A stretch of 64,000 nucleotides of DNA from Streptomyces blattellae (GCF_009709555.1 NZ_WJBG01000123.1:20933-84932), one strand, 5' to 3'; positions 42,682 through 52,248 are shown, numbered from the stretch's first letter. Program-made: numbers and translations. Notes: a model not told the origin generated them from the letters alone.

Positions 42682-43274
42682 GGAATCCCCCTCCTTGTGA
42701 CCGGCCGCCCGGTGACGGCCCGGCACCCCCGCGACGTCCGGACCGCCACGGGGATACCCACCCTGCCGTCAGGTAAGGGACATGACAAACCTTTGCCACG
42801 TGACGGCGAGTCGGTCAGCGCACGGTCAGCCGTTACGTGTGCTTGGAGGCCAGTGATCAGGCCCTTCATTCACCGCAGAATCCCTAATCGACCACGTCGG
42901 CGCAGTCTGCTGACGACGCTTTGCTTGATGACCGCTTGCTCCTGAATGAGGTTCGACTATGTTGGCCACCTGCTGTGGGTGGTATCTGTGCACCCATGAG
43001 GGCCGGGCCTGTCAAGGGCAGAGCGGGGTTGTGGCCTGCGGCTCTCAAGTCGTGTGCCGAGGCGTTTGTGCGGGCGCTTCCTTGCCGTCGGTGTTGTTGG
43101 CGCTGTGTCGGCGTACGGGGATCGGGGTCTGAGGAGGCGTCACGGTGTGGCACGCGTGCGTGTGTTCCCCGGGACGGTTCTGGTGGCGGAGGGGTCTCGC
43201 AAGCAACAGCGGGGAGACGCGTGGCCGGGAGGAGCAGGGCCACGTCCGTAGCACACGATGCGCAAGGTCGATGC
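42682..43274. other. Intergenic region, promoter of secreted protein and old scar
   Basis: Nearest the secreted-protein gene is a dyad at 42797-42839 (arms of 11 bases, one mismatch: CACGTGACGGC / GCCGTTACGTG). A 12-base match to the sequence beside the tRNA remnant (GAATGAGGTTCG) lies at 42945-42956. Frames are open in several phases but none looks like a real protein. Confidence 0.45.
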
Positions 43275-43526
43275 CTACAGGAGATCGTCCCCTTCCTCGT
43301 CGCCTTGGGCCTCCCCGTCGCCCGGGTCGTGGCTTCGGAAGTCGGGGTGGTTCTGGTCGTGCCTGTAGGCGGGGTGGAGCGGGGCCAGGCGCAGAGTGCG
43401 GTGGTCCCATGCGATGGCTTGGTCGCACTGGCGAGCGATGAAGGCCATGATGTCGCCGGGCTTCCAGCCGCCCGGGCTGGGGACGGCGATCTTGATGCGG
43501 CTGGTGGCATGGAGATCCTTATTCAT
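43275..43526 (-). CDS. Small hypothetical protein, doubtful
   Basis: 83 residues, opening MNKDLHATSRIKIAVPSPGGWKPGDIMAFIARQCDQAIAWDHRTLRLAPLHPAY and ending with an acidic tail. The first half reads like a genuine protein; the tail is low complexity. In-frame codons continue sensibly upstream of the ATG, so the true gene may be longer and broken. I do not recognise it. It sits beside the aminotransferase pseudogene in a degraded zone. Confidence 0.35.
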   Translation of the reverse strand: MNKDLHATSRIKIAVPSPGGWKPGDIMAFIARQCDQAIAWDHRTLRLAPLHPAYRHDQNHPDFRSHDPGDGEAQGDEEGDDLL

Positions 43527-43573
43527 TGGGTTGTAGGGCAGGGCGTGGAAGTCCTCGCCGGTTGCCCTCGCGT

Positions 43574-43980
43574 AGCATCGGCGAGCTCTTCTTCACCGGG
43601 TGGAAGGTTGGTGGGTCGTAGCGGACGGCCCGCTTGTCTCCGTCGGCTGGACCGCCAAGTAGTACCTGACGTGCGCCAGCGCGGGGCCCCTCCAGTACGC
43701 GATCGCCGAAGCCCTACGCCTTCCGGACGCGTACTTCGACAGCTTCGGCACTGACCTCCGCCGCAAGCGCGACCTGCTGGGCGACGGCCTCCGCACGGCT
43801 GGGTTCGAGATCGGATCAGTACCACCGACATCACCTCCTTCGGCGAGAAGGGTGCTTCGCCCTCTGCCGCGCCGTCTTCTACGACGACCCGGACGCTGGC
43901 CGCAGTCAGGTCCGCTTCACACTCTGCGAAAGGGACGACGTTCTCCACGAGACCACCAGCCGCCTGGAAAGCCTGACGTC
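43574..43980 (+). pseudogene. Broken PLP-dependent aminotransferase (class I/II), C-terminal part
   Basis: Across frames the text reads SIGELFFTGWKVG (PLP-lysine region end), LTCASAGPLQYAIAEALRLPDAYFDSFGTDLRRKRDLLGDGLRTAGFEI, STTDITSFGEKG, then CRAVFYDDPDAGRSQVRFTLCERDDVLHETTSRLESL. This is the C-terminal half of a kynurenine/aspartate-type aminotransferase. There are at least three frameshifts and one in-frame TAG where the family has Gln-Tyr-Leu (AK*YL). The N-terminal half is absent. An old, dead gene. Confidence 0.7.
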
Positions 43981-44258
43981 CCGAACTCACGCCCCCTCCA
44001 GTCCCGAACTACTGGCTGTGGCTGCCGTCTCGGGGCCGGGGCCCCAACGACTACCAGCATCAGTTGCGCAGACGTCTTCGACCCGCAACGACGGGCAAAC
44101 TGCGATGACTGGTCATCAGTGGACGCAAACACGCTGGTCAGATCGGGCATCCGGCTATGCACCGTCGCGAGCGCAACCAGACACCTGAAGAACAACATCT
44201 GTCGCTCCATCAAGATGCCATAGTCAGTTGTCAGTTGTCCCACCTAAGCTTGCCGACC
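43981..44258. other. Transition zone before the type III RM system
   Basis: No gene seen. Base composition starts to fall from about 44150, marking the left edge of the lower-GC restriction-modification segment. The mod promoter should lie in 44160-44250, which has TAGTCAGTTG/TCAGTTG direct repeats at 44221-44237. Confidence 0.4.
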
Positions 44259-46220
44259 ATGAGCCACCCAGAGACATCCTTGCCCGTAGACAGCCCAACA
44301 CTGGCCGAGTTGACACGTGCCGAGCTCATCGAGCTCATCGAAGCACAGCAGGAGGCCGGGATCCGGATCAGCTTCCCGGGCAAGAGTAACGCTCGCAAGA
44401 CCGGGCGCAGGGTCCGTCCGCGGACCTTGCGTGAGCTTAAGTCGTACGGTGCCGGCTCTGAACCCGAGCGTGCGCATAACTTGGTGATAGAGGGCGATAA
44501 CCTTCAGTCACTGGCCACACTGTACAAAGACCGCGGGCAAGTCGACCTGATAATTGCTGATCCGCCATACAACACCGGCCGCGATTTCAGATACAACGAT
44601 CGTTGGGATGACGACCCCAACGATCCAGGTCTCGGTGAGTACGTTGCATCAGACGACGGCGCGCGCCACACAAAATGGATGAAATTCATGTGGCCGCGCC
44701 TGCAGATGATGAAGTCGATGCTAAAACCTGGCGGGGTTATTGCCGTCTGTATTGACTATCGGGAATTGTTCCGGCTCGGGCAGATGCTGGATGAGCTGTT
44801 CATGGAGCAGAATCGCCTGGCGATCATCAATTGGCAGAAGTCTTATGCGCCTCGTAATGATAAAAACCATGTAAGCGCCGCCACTGAGTACATCCTCGTT
44901 TACGCCAAGGATGAAGCCCGGGCTACTACAGCCCTGCTCCCGCGGACCCCAGAGATGGACGCACGCTACCGTTCTCCAGACGGGGATCCTCGTATCTGGA
45001 AACCAAAGGATGCGTCCGGATCAAAGGCTGCCAAAAATCAGACCATGGTCTACGCAATTCAGTCTCCCTTCACTGGAGAATTGCATTACCCGCAGGCTGG
45101 AAGTTGCTGGCGTACGGCGCAGCGGCAGTTGCTGACCTGGATTACACAGTGGGGTGCGGATTACGAACTCCGTGACCTTGATGATGCTGTTGAACGTGCA
45201 AAGATTATCGGTATTGCACCGTCCGACGTTCCCCCGGTCATGGGAATCGTCCTGAAGACACCCTTGGGAAAAGCATCCGCTGCAGCACGGAAAAGGCTTG
45301 AGGCCGGCCATTGGCCGCAGCTTTTCTTCGGCCAGAAGGGCACTGGCAGACCTGCTCTGAAGAGCTACCTTGAAGACGTCAAGCAGGGGCGAGTGCCGAC
45401 GACATTCTGGGCTGATGAAGATTACACGCAGCCCATAGTGCTCGGTACGACATCATGGGCTCACACGGAGTCAGGTCATAGCCAAACGGGGATAGGTGAA
45501 CTCGATGCGATAGTAGGTCCCCATCATGGGTTCGATACGGTAAAGCCACTGAAGCTAATAGAAAAAGTGATCAATCTGTGGTGTCCCCCCGATGGGATTG
45601 TGCTGGATCCCTTTGCCGGTTCAGGAACTACCGGGCACGCAGTGCTACGCCTCAACGCCGAGACCGGTTCGGAGCGTCGCTTCACTCTGATAGAGCAAGG
45701 GCGGCCGGATAGAGGAGACAGTTATGCACGATCGCTGTTGGCCGACAGGCTGAAGCGTGTGATTAGCGGAAAATGGCGTAGCCAGACAGTGGACCCACAG
45801 CCTGGCGGATTCCGTTTTGCTGCGCTCGACCGCAAAGTTGATGCGGCCGCTCTGCTGAGCATGGAACGTGGCGAGATGACCGACACCGTCATCGCCTCTC
45901 ACTTTGATTCGAACCGTCGACGTGGACCTGGCCTTAGCTACGAGGCACCAGCCAAGTACCGGTACCTTGTGGCTCGCAACGCCGACGATGAAGGGTTCTT
46001 CCTCGTCTGGGACGGCCCCAACGAGAATACGAACCTTACGGAAGACGTATACGAGGACATAGTCGCAGAGGCTACGGATGCGAACCTAAAGCCGATCTAC
46101 CATGTCTATGCTCGACTCTTCCTGTTCCAAACTGATGATGTGATCTTCTATCAGATACCGGATCGGATTCTCAGGGACTTTGGTTTGGACCTCCGTGGAG
46201 AACCGTTCAGCGAAGAGTGA
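44259..46220 (+). CDS. mod: Type III restriction-modification DNA methyltransferase (Mod)
   Basis: 653 residues from ATG 44259. Motif IV DPPYNTG lies near residue 103 (VDLIIADPPYNTGRDF) and motif I DPFAGSGTTGHAVL near 450, the beta-class order of Mod subunits, with a target-recognition region between. N6-adenine methylation is expected, and Mod also supplies sequence recognition to Res. The res gene follows after 46 bases. Base composition is clearly lower in GC than the flanks and codon use is less biased to G/C at third positions, which suggests acquisition from outside. Confidence 0.9.
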   Translation: MSHPETSLPVDSPTLAELTRAELIELIEAQQEAGIRISFPGKSNARKTGRRVRPRTLRELKSYGAGSEPERAHNLVIEGDNLQSLATLYKDRGQVDLIIADPPYNTGRDFRYNDRWDDDPNDPGLGEYVASDDGARHTKWMKFMWPRLQMMKSMLKPGGVIAVCIDYRELFRLGQMLDELFMEQNRLAIINWQKSYAPRNDKNHVSAATEYILVYAKDEARATTALLPRTPEMDARYRSPDGDPRIWKPKDASGSKAAKNQTMVYAIQSPFTGELHYPQAGSCWRTAQRQLLTWITQWGADYELRDLDDAVERAKIIGIAPSDVPPVMGIVLKTPLGKASAAARKRLEAGHWPQLFFGQKGTGRPALKSYLEDVKQGRVPTTFWADEDYTQPIVLGTTSWAHTESGHSQTGIGELDAIVGPHHGFDTVKPLKLIEKVINLWCPPDGIVLDPFAGSGTTGHAVLRLNAETGSERRFTLIEQGRPDRGDSYARSLLADRLKRVISGKWRSQTVDPQPGGFRFAALDRKVDAAALLSMERGEMTDTVIASHFDSNRRRGPGLSYEAPAKYRYLVARNADDEGFFLVWDGPNENTNLTEDVYEDIVAEATDANLKPIYHVYARLFLFQTDDVIFYQIPDRILRDFGLDLRGEPFSEE

Positions 46221-46266
46221 TTGAAATGGCAAACTTAGGTACAAAAAGGCTTACTGGGGGCGGAAA

Positions 46267-48597
46267 ATGCTTGAGTTGAAGGACTTCCAGCAGGAAGCGT
46301 CGGCACTGATTTCTGAGAGATTTGCTAGGTATTATGTCGACCCACCCATGCGAGGAAAGGCGACGTCGACCCGGGTCGTTCCGTTCTTCCAGGCCCTGGC
46401 GTCGATAACGGCTTCCGGTAAGACGGTGATATTGGCAGACGCGGTTGCTGGCATGGCGGCTACCCTGCCGATGGCTCCTGTTGTGCTGTGGCTGAGCATG
46501 GGCCGTGTGGTTGTTGAGCAGTCGCTCGCGAATTTGTCGCCGGGCGGAAAGTATCACCATCTGTTGGGTGATACTACCGTTGCGACTCTTGCTGACTATG
46601 ACCTGGACACCGTGCGCGAAGCCACAAAACCGCTTCTCTACTTCGCCACTGTGGGCACTTTCAACCAGCGTGATAAGGAGCGTGGCGATCGTGTCATTTT
46701 CCGCTGTGACATCGATACTGCCGAGGCTAGCACGTGGGACCTCCTAAAGCTGCGAGCTACCTCCGACGGGGTTCGACGTCCTCTTATCGTTGTCTACGAT
46801 GAGGGTCATAACCTGTCAGACCAGCAAACGAGTCTGCTGCTTGAACTGCAACCCGATGCTTTCCTGGTCGCCAGTGCGACTATGCGCCTTCCCGCTCGTC
46901 TTTCAGATGAGATTAAAGACCTGAAGAAAGAGGGATGGACGGACGGCGACCTGATTACACCCGTTGATCCTTCGGCGGTTGTAGAGGCCGGTCTCATCAA
47001 AAGCAGTGTTCTTCTTGCAGGTTATGAGGCGCCGATGGAAGAGACTGTCTCTGCCATGCTTGCCGACATGAAGGATGCTAGCGAACAGGCGAAGCTGCTG
47101 GAGTTGGAGGCACCTAAGGCCATCTACGTCTGTAAGACGAACATCGTCGAGGGTGACGCATCCCGAACGGACGACCCTAAGCGGCCGTTCTCGTCGCGTG
47201 AGGCCCCTCCTATCCTAATTTGGCGCTACCTTGTTGAAACCTGCGGGGTTGATCCAAGCAAGATTGCCGTCTATTGCTCGCTGAAGTTCGATCGCAACTT
47301 TCCCCCTCCCTCGGACTTCAACCTCTTTTCGGGAGGGGACAAGGATTACGTCAACTTTACCGAGGGAGACTATGAGCATGTGATCTTCAATCTCAGCCTA
47401 CAAGAAGGATGGGATGATCCCAGGTGTTATTTTGCGTACGTAGACAAAAGCATGGAATCCAATGTTGCGATAGAACAGGTGATTGGTAGGCTTCTGCGTC
47501 AACCTGGTGCGCAACACTATCCATACGAGCGACTGAACACCGCCCATTTCTATGTGCGGGTTGATAGGCGCAATGTCTTCAGTGAAATCCTGTCGGCTGT
47601 TGCTGGCAAACTTGAAACTGAAGCTCCGGAGGTACGTCTCGTTGCAGCCTCTCCGACTACGCCGAAGCCAGAACTGCTTCCGCCCAAGGAAGTAAAGGCA
47701 GTATTCAAGACAGCTCGTGATGCTTCATATGCCGCAGAGCCTGTTCGAAAGCTGACCGACTTGTTGACCGACTACCGGAAGGACGACGGAACAAATACCC
47801 GCGCCAGTGGAGGGCGCAGTATTGTACAACGTGCGGTGGGAATTTCGGCGGATGGTTCTCCGGAGCTGGTCTGGGAAGACTTTGAACACACGAATCAGGT
47901 TTCGGCGCGATGGATCTTCTGCCGTGAGGTGGGTCGACGTTTCCAGGGTGCACTTGGGGTCGCGCCAACGCATGAACCGAAGTTCGATGCACTAATCGGG
48001 TTCGGCTCGTCGGCTTACGCGCACGTTATGCGCGTGGCTGCCGACGTCGTGGATGCTTACGTGGAAAACGTAGTACTCAAGCAGCAGCGGCCGAATCCCC
48101 ATGAGGTTGGCCCTATCTTCGTCCGGCCGGAGTCGCTGGTAACTTTCGAACATGCTCTGCACGCCGGATATAGTGACTTGAATGCGAGTTTGGAGATCCC
48201 ATTTGCTAAAGCGCTAGATAAGTATGGCTTGCCCTGGTGTCGAAATCCAAGTCGGAGTGGGTATGGGATCCCTCTGATCACAATGGGGAAGACCCGAACA
48301 TTCTATCCGGACTTCTTGGTTTGGTCCGGGGATGATGTTTTTGCCCTGGATACTACAGGCCCTCATCTTCTTGCCGACAAAACGGGGCGGAAGCTGTTTT
48401 CTATCCGTGGTGTACGAAACATGCCAGGTCGCCTACTGGTGAGATTTGTATCGCCTGGAAAGTTCACGAACGAGACGACGCAGGTCGATAGCGAAGGTTT
48501 CACAGTGTGGGGATTGAAGCAAGACGGGACCTTGAGGGTGTTTCACGCCGAGACTGCTGCTGATGCAGTTGAGAAGGCCCTGGTTCGTGAATACTAG
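46267..48597 (+). CDS. res: Type III restriction endonuclease/helicase subunit (Res)
   Basis: 776 residues. A superfamily-2 helicase: Walker A-like TASGKT near residue 48 (lacking the usual second Gly), DEGH box in VVYDEGHN near 180, SAT motif (VASATM) near 202, and motif VI QVIGRLLRQP near 410. The C-terminus has a PD-type nuclease region YPDFLVWSGDDVFALDTTG near 690, where the expected acidic-x-Lys reads D-T-T. Res uses ATP to communicate between inversely oriented sites and cut DNA. It forms a complex with Mod. Low GC like mod. Confidence 0.85.
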   Translation: MLELKDFQQEASALISERFARYYVDPPMRGKATSTRVVPFFQALASITASGKTVILADAVAGMAATLPMAPVVLWLSMGRVVVEQSLANLSPGGKYHHLLGDTTVATLADYDLDTVREATKPLLYFATVGTFNQRDKERGDRVIFRCDIDTAEASTWDLLKLRATSDGVRRPLIVVYDEGHNLSDQQTSLLLELQPDAFLVASATMRLPARLSDEIKDLKKEGWTDGDLITPVDPSAVVEAGLIKSSVLLAGYEAPMEETVSAMLADMKDASEQAKLLELEAPKAIYVCKTNIVEGDASRTDDPKRPFSSREAPPILIWRYLVETCGVDPSKIAVYCSLKFDRNFPPPSDFNLFSGGDKDYVNFTEGDYEHVIFNLSLQEGWDDPRCYFAYVDKSMESNVAIEQVIGRLLRQPGAQHYPYERLNTAHFYVRVDRRNVFSEILSAVAGKLETEAPEVRLVAASPTTPKPELLPPKEVKAVFKTARDASYAAEPVRKLTDLLTDYRKDDGTNTRASGGRSIVQRAVGISADGSPELVWEDFEHTNQVSARWIFCREVGRRFQGALGVAPTHEPKFDALIGFGSSAYAHVMRVAADVVDAYVENVVLKQQRPNPHEVGPIFVRPESLVTFEHALHAGYSDLNASLEIPFAKALDKYGLPWCRNPSRSGYGIPLITMGKTRTFYPDFLVWSGDDVFALDTTGPHLLADKTGRKLFSIRGVRNMPGRLLVRFVSPGKFTNETTQVDSEGFTVWGLKQDGTLRVFHAETAADAVEKALVREY

Positions 48598-48865
48598 CTC
48601 GATCTTCCGTGACGGTCCGTCGGATTCCTGGCGGGCCGTTTCGGTCGTCTGGGCTGATCACGGGCAGGTCTGTGGCCCGGCTTTCGCGTCGGGTGGGCGC
48701 CCTGTTCCATGCCTCCGGTCGGGGCGGTGCGGCTCGTAGGGAGGGGCTGTTGGTACCGCCGGCGGAGTTGGTGCAGGTCGGAGTGCGCCGGCCCACCGGA
48801 ACTTCCCCGGCTACTGGGCCGAGGCATCAACCTTCGACGACCGCCCTCGTGAAAGCCAGGTTAGG

Positions 48866-49549
48866 GTGCGGGATGTGCAGCGCCTCCTGGTTCTCTTCGA
48901 TCTCGACGACACACTCGTGGACCGGCGGGGAACGCTCGCCGACTGGGCTGCCGAGTTCACCGCCAGGCACGGCCTGGGGGACGGGGAGCACGCATACGTC
49001 CTAGGCATGGTAGCCGAGCGGGCCTATCCATCCACCTTCGATGCGATCCGCTCCTCGTACCGGCTGCCCATGTCGACTGACGTGTTGTGGCGCGCGTACT
49101 GCGCGGACATCGCAGCCTTGGTCTCGTGCCCGGCCGAGGTCCTCGATGGCTTGATCGAGCTGCGCGCGGCCGGTTGGCGAGTGGGGGTTGCCACCAACGG
49201 CGCGGTGGACATCCAGCGCGCCAAGCTGCGTGCCACCGGTATCTCCGAGCGGGTGGACGGCGTCTTCGTCTCCGAGGAGGCCGATGCGCGCAAACCGCAG
49301 ACGAGGCACTTCGTCCTGGCAGCGGCCCGCTGCGGCACCGTGCTGGGCGATGACGGCTGGATGGTCGGTGACAACCCGGTCAATGACATCGCTGGCGGAC
49401 GCTCAGCGGGGCTGTACACCATATGGATCGGCAACGACCGCTCCTGGCCACCGGACGATCCCAGGCCGGACCACACGGTGCCGCATGCACGCGCTGCCAT
49501 CGACCTACTGCTTCGGTACTCCGCCAGCCACAAGAGGACCACGGCATGA
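48866..49549 (+). CDS. HAD-superfamily hydrolase
   Basis: 227 residues. All four HAD motifs are present: FDLDDTL (near residue 11), VATNGAV (near 110), KPQTRHF (near 142) and GDNPVNDIAGG (near 166). A small helical cap lies between motifs I and II. The Asp-x-Asp pair favours phosphatase activity on a small phosphorylated metabolite. Start GTG 48866, with GTG 48875 as an alternative. Overlap by 4 bases (ATGA) with the next oxidoreductase gene suggests joint function at the left edge of the putative biosynthetic cluster. Confidence 0.85.
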   Translation: MRDVQRLLVLFDLDDTLVDRRGTLADWAAEFTARHGLGDGEHAYVLGMVAERAYPSTFDAIRSSYRLPMSTDVLWRAYCADIAALVSCPAEVLDGLIELRAAGWRVGVATNGAVDIQRAKLRATGISERVDGVFVSEEADARKPQTRHFVLAAARCGTVLGDDGWMVGDNPVNDIAGGRSAGLYTIWIGNDRSWPPDDPRPDHTVPHARAAIDLLLRYSASHKRTTA

Positions 49550-50403
49550 CTGACACCGTCGGGCTGCTGCACCCTGGCAGTATGGGATCCGCCTTCGGCG
49601 CCCAGCTGCGTGCTCGCGGCCACATCGTGCTGTGGTGCCCCGACGGACGCAGCGACACAACCCGCCGCAGGGCTGAGCGGGCGGGCCTCGAACCTGAGCC
49701 ACTGCCCGAGCTGATCTCTCGTTCCGACGTGCTGCTCTCCCTGTGCCCTCCCGCCGCAGCGGAGGAGACCGCCGCTCGGGTAGCCGCACTTGGCATGGCC
49801 AGCGCGGGCACGACCTACGTCGAAGCGAACGCCGTGTCGCCGTCGCGCGTTCAGCACATCGCCGACCAGCTGGCCCCGATGCCGGTTATCGATGCTGCCG
49901 TGGTCGGATCGCCTCCGGTGGGCGGCAAATCCTCGACGCTCTATCTGTCCGGCCCCGGCAAGCAAGCTGACCGGATCGCCGAGCTATTCGCCGGCACCGA
50001 TGTGCGGCCCCACGTCCTGGGTGACAGCATCGGCAAAGCCTCCGCGCTCAAGCTCGCGTACTCCAGCTACCAGAAGGTCTCCCGCGTGCTGGCCGCCCTG
50101 GCGTACGGGGCAGCCGAAACGTACGGTGTCGCGGACGAACTGCTGGCGATCGCAGCCAAGCGCACCGGCAGCTACCTCGTTGAGACCGACTACATCCCCA
50201 AGACTGCTGCACGAGCCTGGCGTTGGGGCCCAGAACTTGAGGACGCGGCGGCCTTGCTCGCCGACGCCGGGCTTCCGGACTCTCTCATGCATGCCGCTGC
50301 CGCGACGCTCGCGCGGTGGGACGACAACCGAGACGAGCGCCTAGACATCGCCGGCGCGCTGGAAACCCTGCGGGCACAAGGGGACCTGCATAATCCGAGT
50401 TGA
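49546..50403 (+). CDS. NAD(P)-binding oxidoreductase (beta-hydroxyacid dehydrogenase-like, DUF1932)
   Basis: 285 residues. The N-terminal Rossmann part opens VGLLHPGSMGSAFGAQLRARGHIVLWCPDGRS (GxxGxxGxxxA-like). A middle stretch reads YVEANAVSPSRVQHIADQL and VIDAAVVGSPP, typical of 6-phosphogluconate/3-hydroxyisobutyrate dehydrogenase relatives. The C-terminal helical domain has GDSIGKASALKLAYSSYQKVSRVLAALAYGAAE, the catalytic-Lys region (GKAS-LK), and fits DUF1932. It should reduce or oxidise a small hydroxy or imino compound. Coupled with the HAD gene before it. Confidence 0.8.
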   Translation: MTDTVGLLHPGSMGSAFGAQLRARGHIVLWCPDGRSDTTRRRAERAGLEPEPLPELISRSDVLLSLCPPAAAEETAARVAALGMASAGTTYVEANAVSPSRVQHIADQLAPMPVIDAAVVGSPPVGGKSSTLYLSGPGKQADRIAELFAGTDVRPHVLGDSIGKASALKLAYSSYQKVSRVLAALAYGAAETYGVADELLAIAAKRTGSYLVETDYIPKTAARAWRWGPELEDAAALLADAGLPDSLMHAAAATLARWDDNRDERLDIAGALETLRAQGDLHNPS

Positions 50404-50451
50404 GTGGTCGCGTCCGCCGCGTCGATAACGTCCTGGCCGTCAGGAGCGAGG

Positions 50452-51000
50452 TTACGATGCGCGAACGATCGCATCGATCCTCTCTGCGGCTTCATGGGGT
50501 GCCGTCGCTTCCGTGTCCACGCGCAGCTCCCACTGAGCCTGCGGATGAGCCGCAAGATCGGCTTGAGTGGCGTCCCACGCGGCCAGCCGTGCTGCCGTGT
50601 CGGTGTCCCCTCGCTGCGGTGATCGTTGGGCGGTGGTCTCCTTGGAGCACCACAGCAGAACGCGCACCCACTGCGCCGGGAAGAGGGTGGGTACCTGCTC
50701 CATCCCCACCATCTGACCGAGGTGGACGACGGGGGTCCTGCCGCCCTCCATGGCCTGGCCGAGGCCGGGGCGATCGACGACGTAGACGTTGCCGTATCTG
50801 TCGTTGCGGTAGATGACGTCCCCGCATGCCTCCAGGGCGGCCAGTTGCTCTGGTGTGCCCATTCGGTAGCCCTGGGTCTTGCCGGTCCCGATCTTCAGCC
50901 GAGTGAACGGCACGTACCGCGCATCGAGTTCGGTGAGTGCCGCCGTGACCGTGTCCTTGCCTGCCGCCGGCGGCCCGTAGAGCAAGATGCCCTGCCTCAC
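50452..51000 (-). CDS. P-loop nucleotide kinase-like protein
   Basis: 182 residues. The N-terminus is GILLYGPPAAGKDTVTAALTEL (Walker A GPPAAGKD). A lid/substrate region follows (RYVPFTRLKIGTGKTQGYRMGTPEQLAALEACGDVIYRNDRYGNVYVVDRPGL), which resembles guanylate kinase-type proteins. The end is basic/acidic helical. It likely phosphorylates a small nucleotide-like or other metabolite; the acceptor is unknown. Its start overlaps the stop of the upstream HTH-kinase gene (ATGA), so both come from one transcript on the minus strand. Confidence 0.75.
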   Translation of the reverse strand: MRQGILLYGPPAAGKDTVTAALTELDARYVPFTRLKIGTGKTQGYRMGTPEQLAALEACGDVIYRNDRYGNVYVVDRPGLGQAMEGGRTPVVHLGQMVGMEQVPTLFPAQWVRVLLWCSKETTAQRSPQRGDTDTAARLAAWDATQADLAAHPQAQWELRVDTEATAPHEAAERIDAIVRAS

Positions 51001-52037
51001 TGGAACACCGTCCCGAAGACCTGGCGCACCTGGTCCGTGAGCGAGATCGCGGCGCCGAGCCGGTTGTCGACGACCAAGTGCGGCACGACGGGCCGCAGTT
51101 CAAGATCGATTCCGGCGGCGTAGGTATCCCAGTTCTGGAGTTTCCAGCTGTCCCGGGCGGCGGACCGGAAGCTGATGTACTCATGCATCGTGTCGACGTC
51201 GCACTGAATCCAGACGACGGCCACAGTGACGCCACGCGCTTCACAGCGGTTGATCAGACGCCGCATCCAACGAGGATCAGTGGCCTCGGCGATGAAGGGC
51301 GCGCTGAGTACGGTGCTAATCGCGCAGTCGATGTTCGCGTACGCGGTCTCCAGGAGGCACTGGTACTCCAGCGGGCGGACCTTCTCCCGGTAGAGGTCGG
51401 TGTGCCGGTCGTTGGGCTCGCTGCCCATCTCTACGAGGAGGCGCTCAACAAGGGGGCGTGTGATCGGGTCCTTGTCGAGCACAGGCCAGCCGGTGAGCTG
51501 GGATATGAAGCGGGCGAACTCCGACTTCCCGCTGCCCGCGTAGCCGCCGACCATCATCAGGGTCGGCTTGTTCGGGTCGCCCCCTGTGTGGCGGCGCTTC
51601 CAGGCGTCAAGGATGCGCTGCTGCATGCCCTGCCCATCAGAGTCCTCCGTGCCGGGCGCGAGCTGGAGCAACGCGCGCTCCACGGCGAGGACATGGGCTC
51701 CATTGTGCGGCTCGCTCGACGCGGTGAACTTGAGCTTGGTGGCCTCGTCGGGCAGAGGGTTGCGGAAGCCGAGCTCGGGCTCGGTCGCGCGGTACAGCAG
51801 ACAGTACGCACGACGGTAGTGCGGTCCGGGATAGATCTCACCCTGCTCGTGCTGCCACAGCGTCTGAAAGTTGGCGGCCGGCACCGCGAGCCCCGCCGCC
51901 CGGGCCACCTCGCGCAGTTGCTCGCCCGCGCCTTCGAGCGTCAGGCCGTGGGCTTCGCGTTGCTGCCTCAACCTGTCCGGGCGCCAACCCGGGCGACTCT
52001 TCCCCACCGCGCCTACCGCCTGCCCATCCCTGGTCAT
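50997..52037 (-). CDS. HTH-domain AAA_33/zeta-like P-loop kinase
   Basis: 346 residues. Residues ~20-95 resemble an XRE HTH (RLRQQREAHGLTLEGAGEQLREVARAAGL...FQTLWQHEQGEIYPGPHYRRAYCLLY). The following domain has Walker A MMVGGYAGSGKSEFARFIS near residue 160. Kinase-like segments are GWPVLDKDPITRPLVE and VTVAVVWIQCDVDTMHEYISFRSAARD (an R-x-x-A-R-D-like lid). This is a DNA-binding regulator fused to a small-molecule/zeta-like kinase domain. It could be a pathway regulator that senses or modifies a metabolite. It is divergent from the main cluster operon. Confidence 0.7.
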   Translation of the reverse strand: MTRDGQAVGAVGKSRPGWRPDRLRQQREAHGLTLEGAGEQLREVARAAGLAVPAANFQTLWQHEQGEIYPGPHYRRAYCLLYRATEPELGFRNPLPDEATKLKFTASSEPHNGAHVLAVERALLQLAPGTEDSDGQGMQQRILDAWKRRHTGGDPNKPTLMMVGGYAGSGKSEFARFISQLTGWPVLDKDPITRPLVERLLVEMGSEPNDRHTDLYREKVRPLEYQCLLETAYANIDCAISTVLSAPFIAEATDPRWMRRLINRCEARGVTVAVVWIQCDVDTMHEYISFRSAARDSWKLQNWDTYAAGIDLELRPVVPHLVVDNRLGAAISLTDQVRQVFGTVFQ

Positions 52038-52248
52038 GATCCGGAGCCTAGGTCAGCCTCTCATGAGCGCGTGTGTAAGCGGATGTTGAAAAGTCAGACC
52101 TACCAACCATGAACCGCTGATGAGCAGCTTCGGCAACAGCTCGTGATACTCCGCACACCTCCGGACCGCTGTCATGGTCACACCGACGCGGTCGTCCCAC
52201 GCCCGCCTCGGTCTCCAGTAATCGTCCGGGATCGGAGGGGGTACTGCG

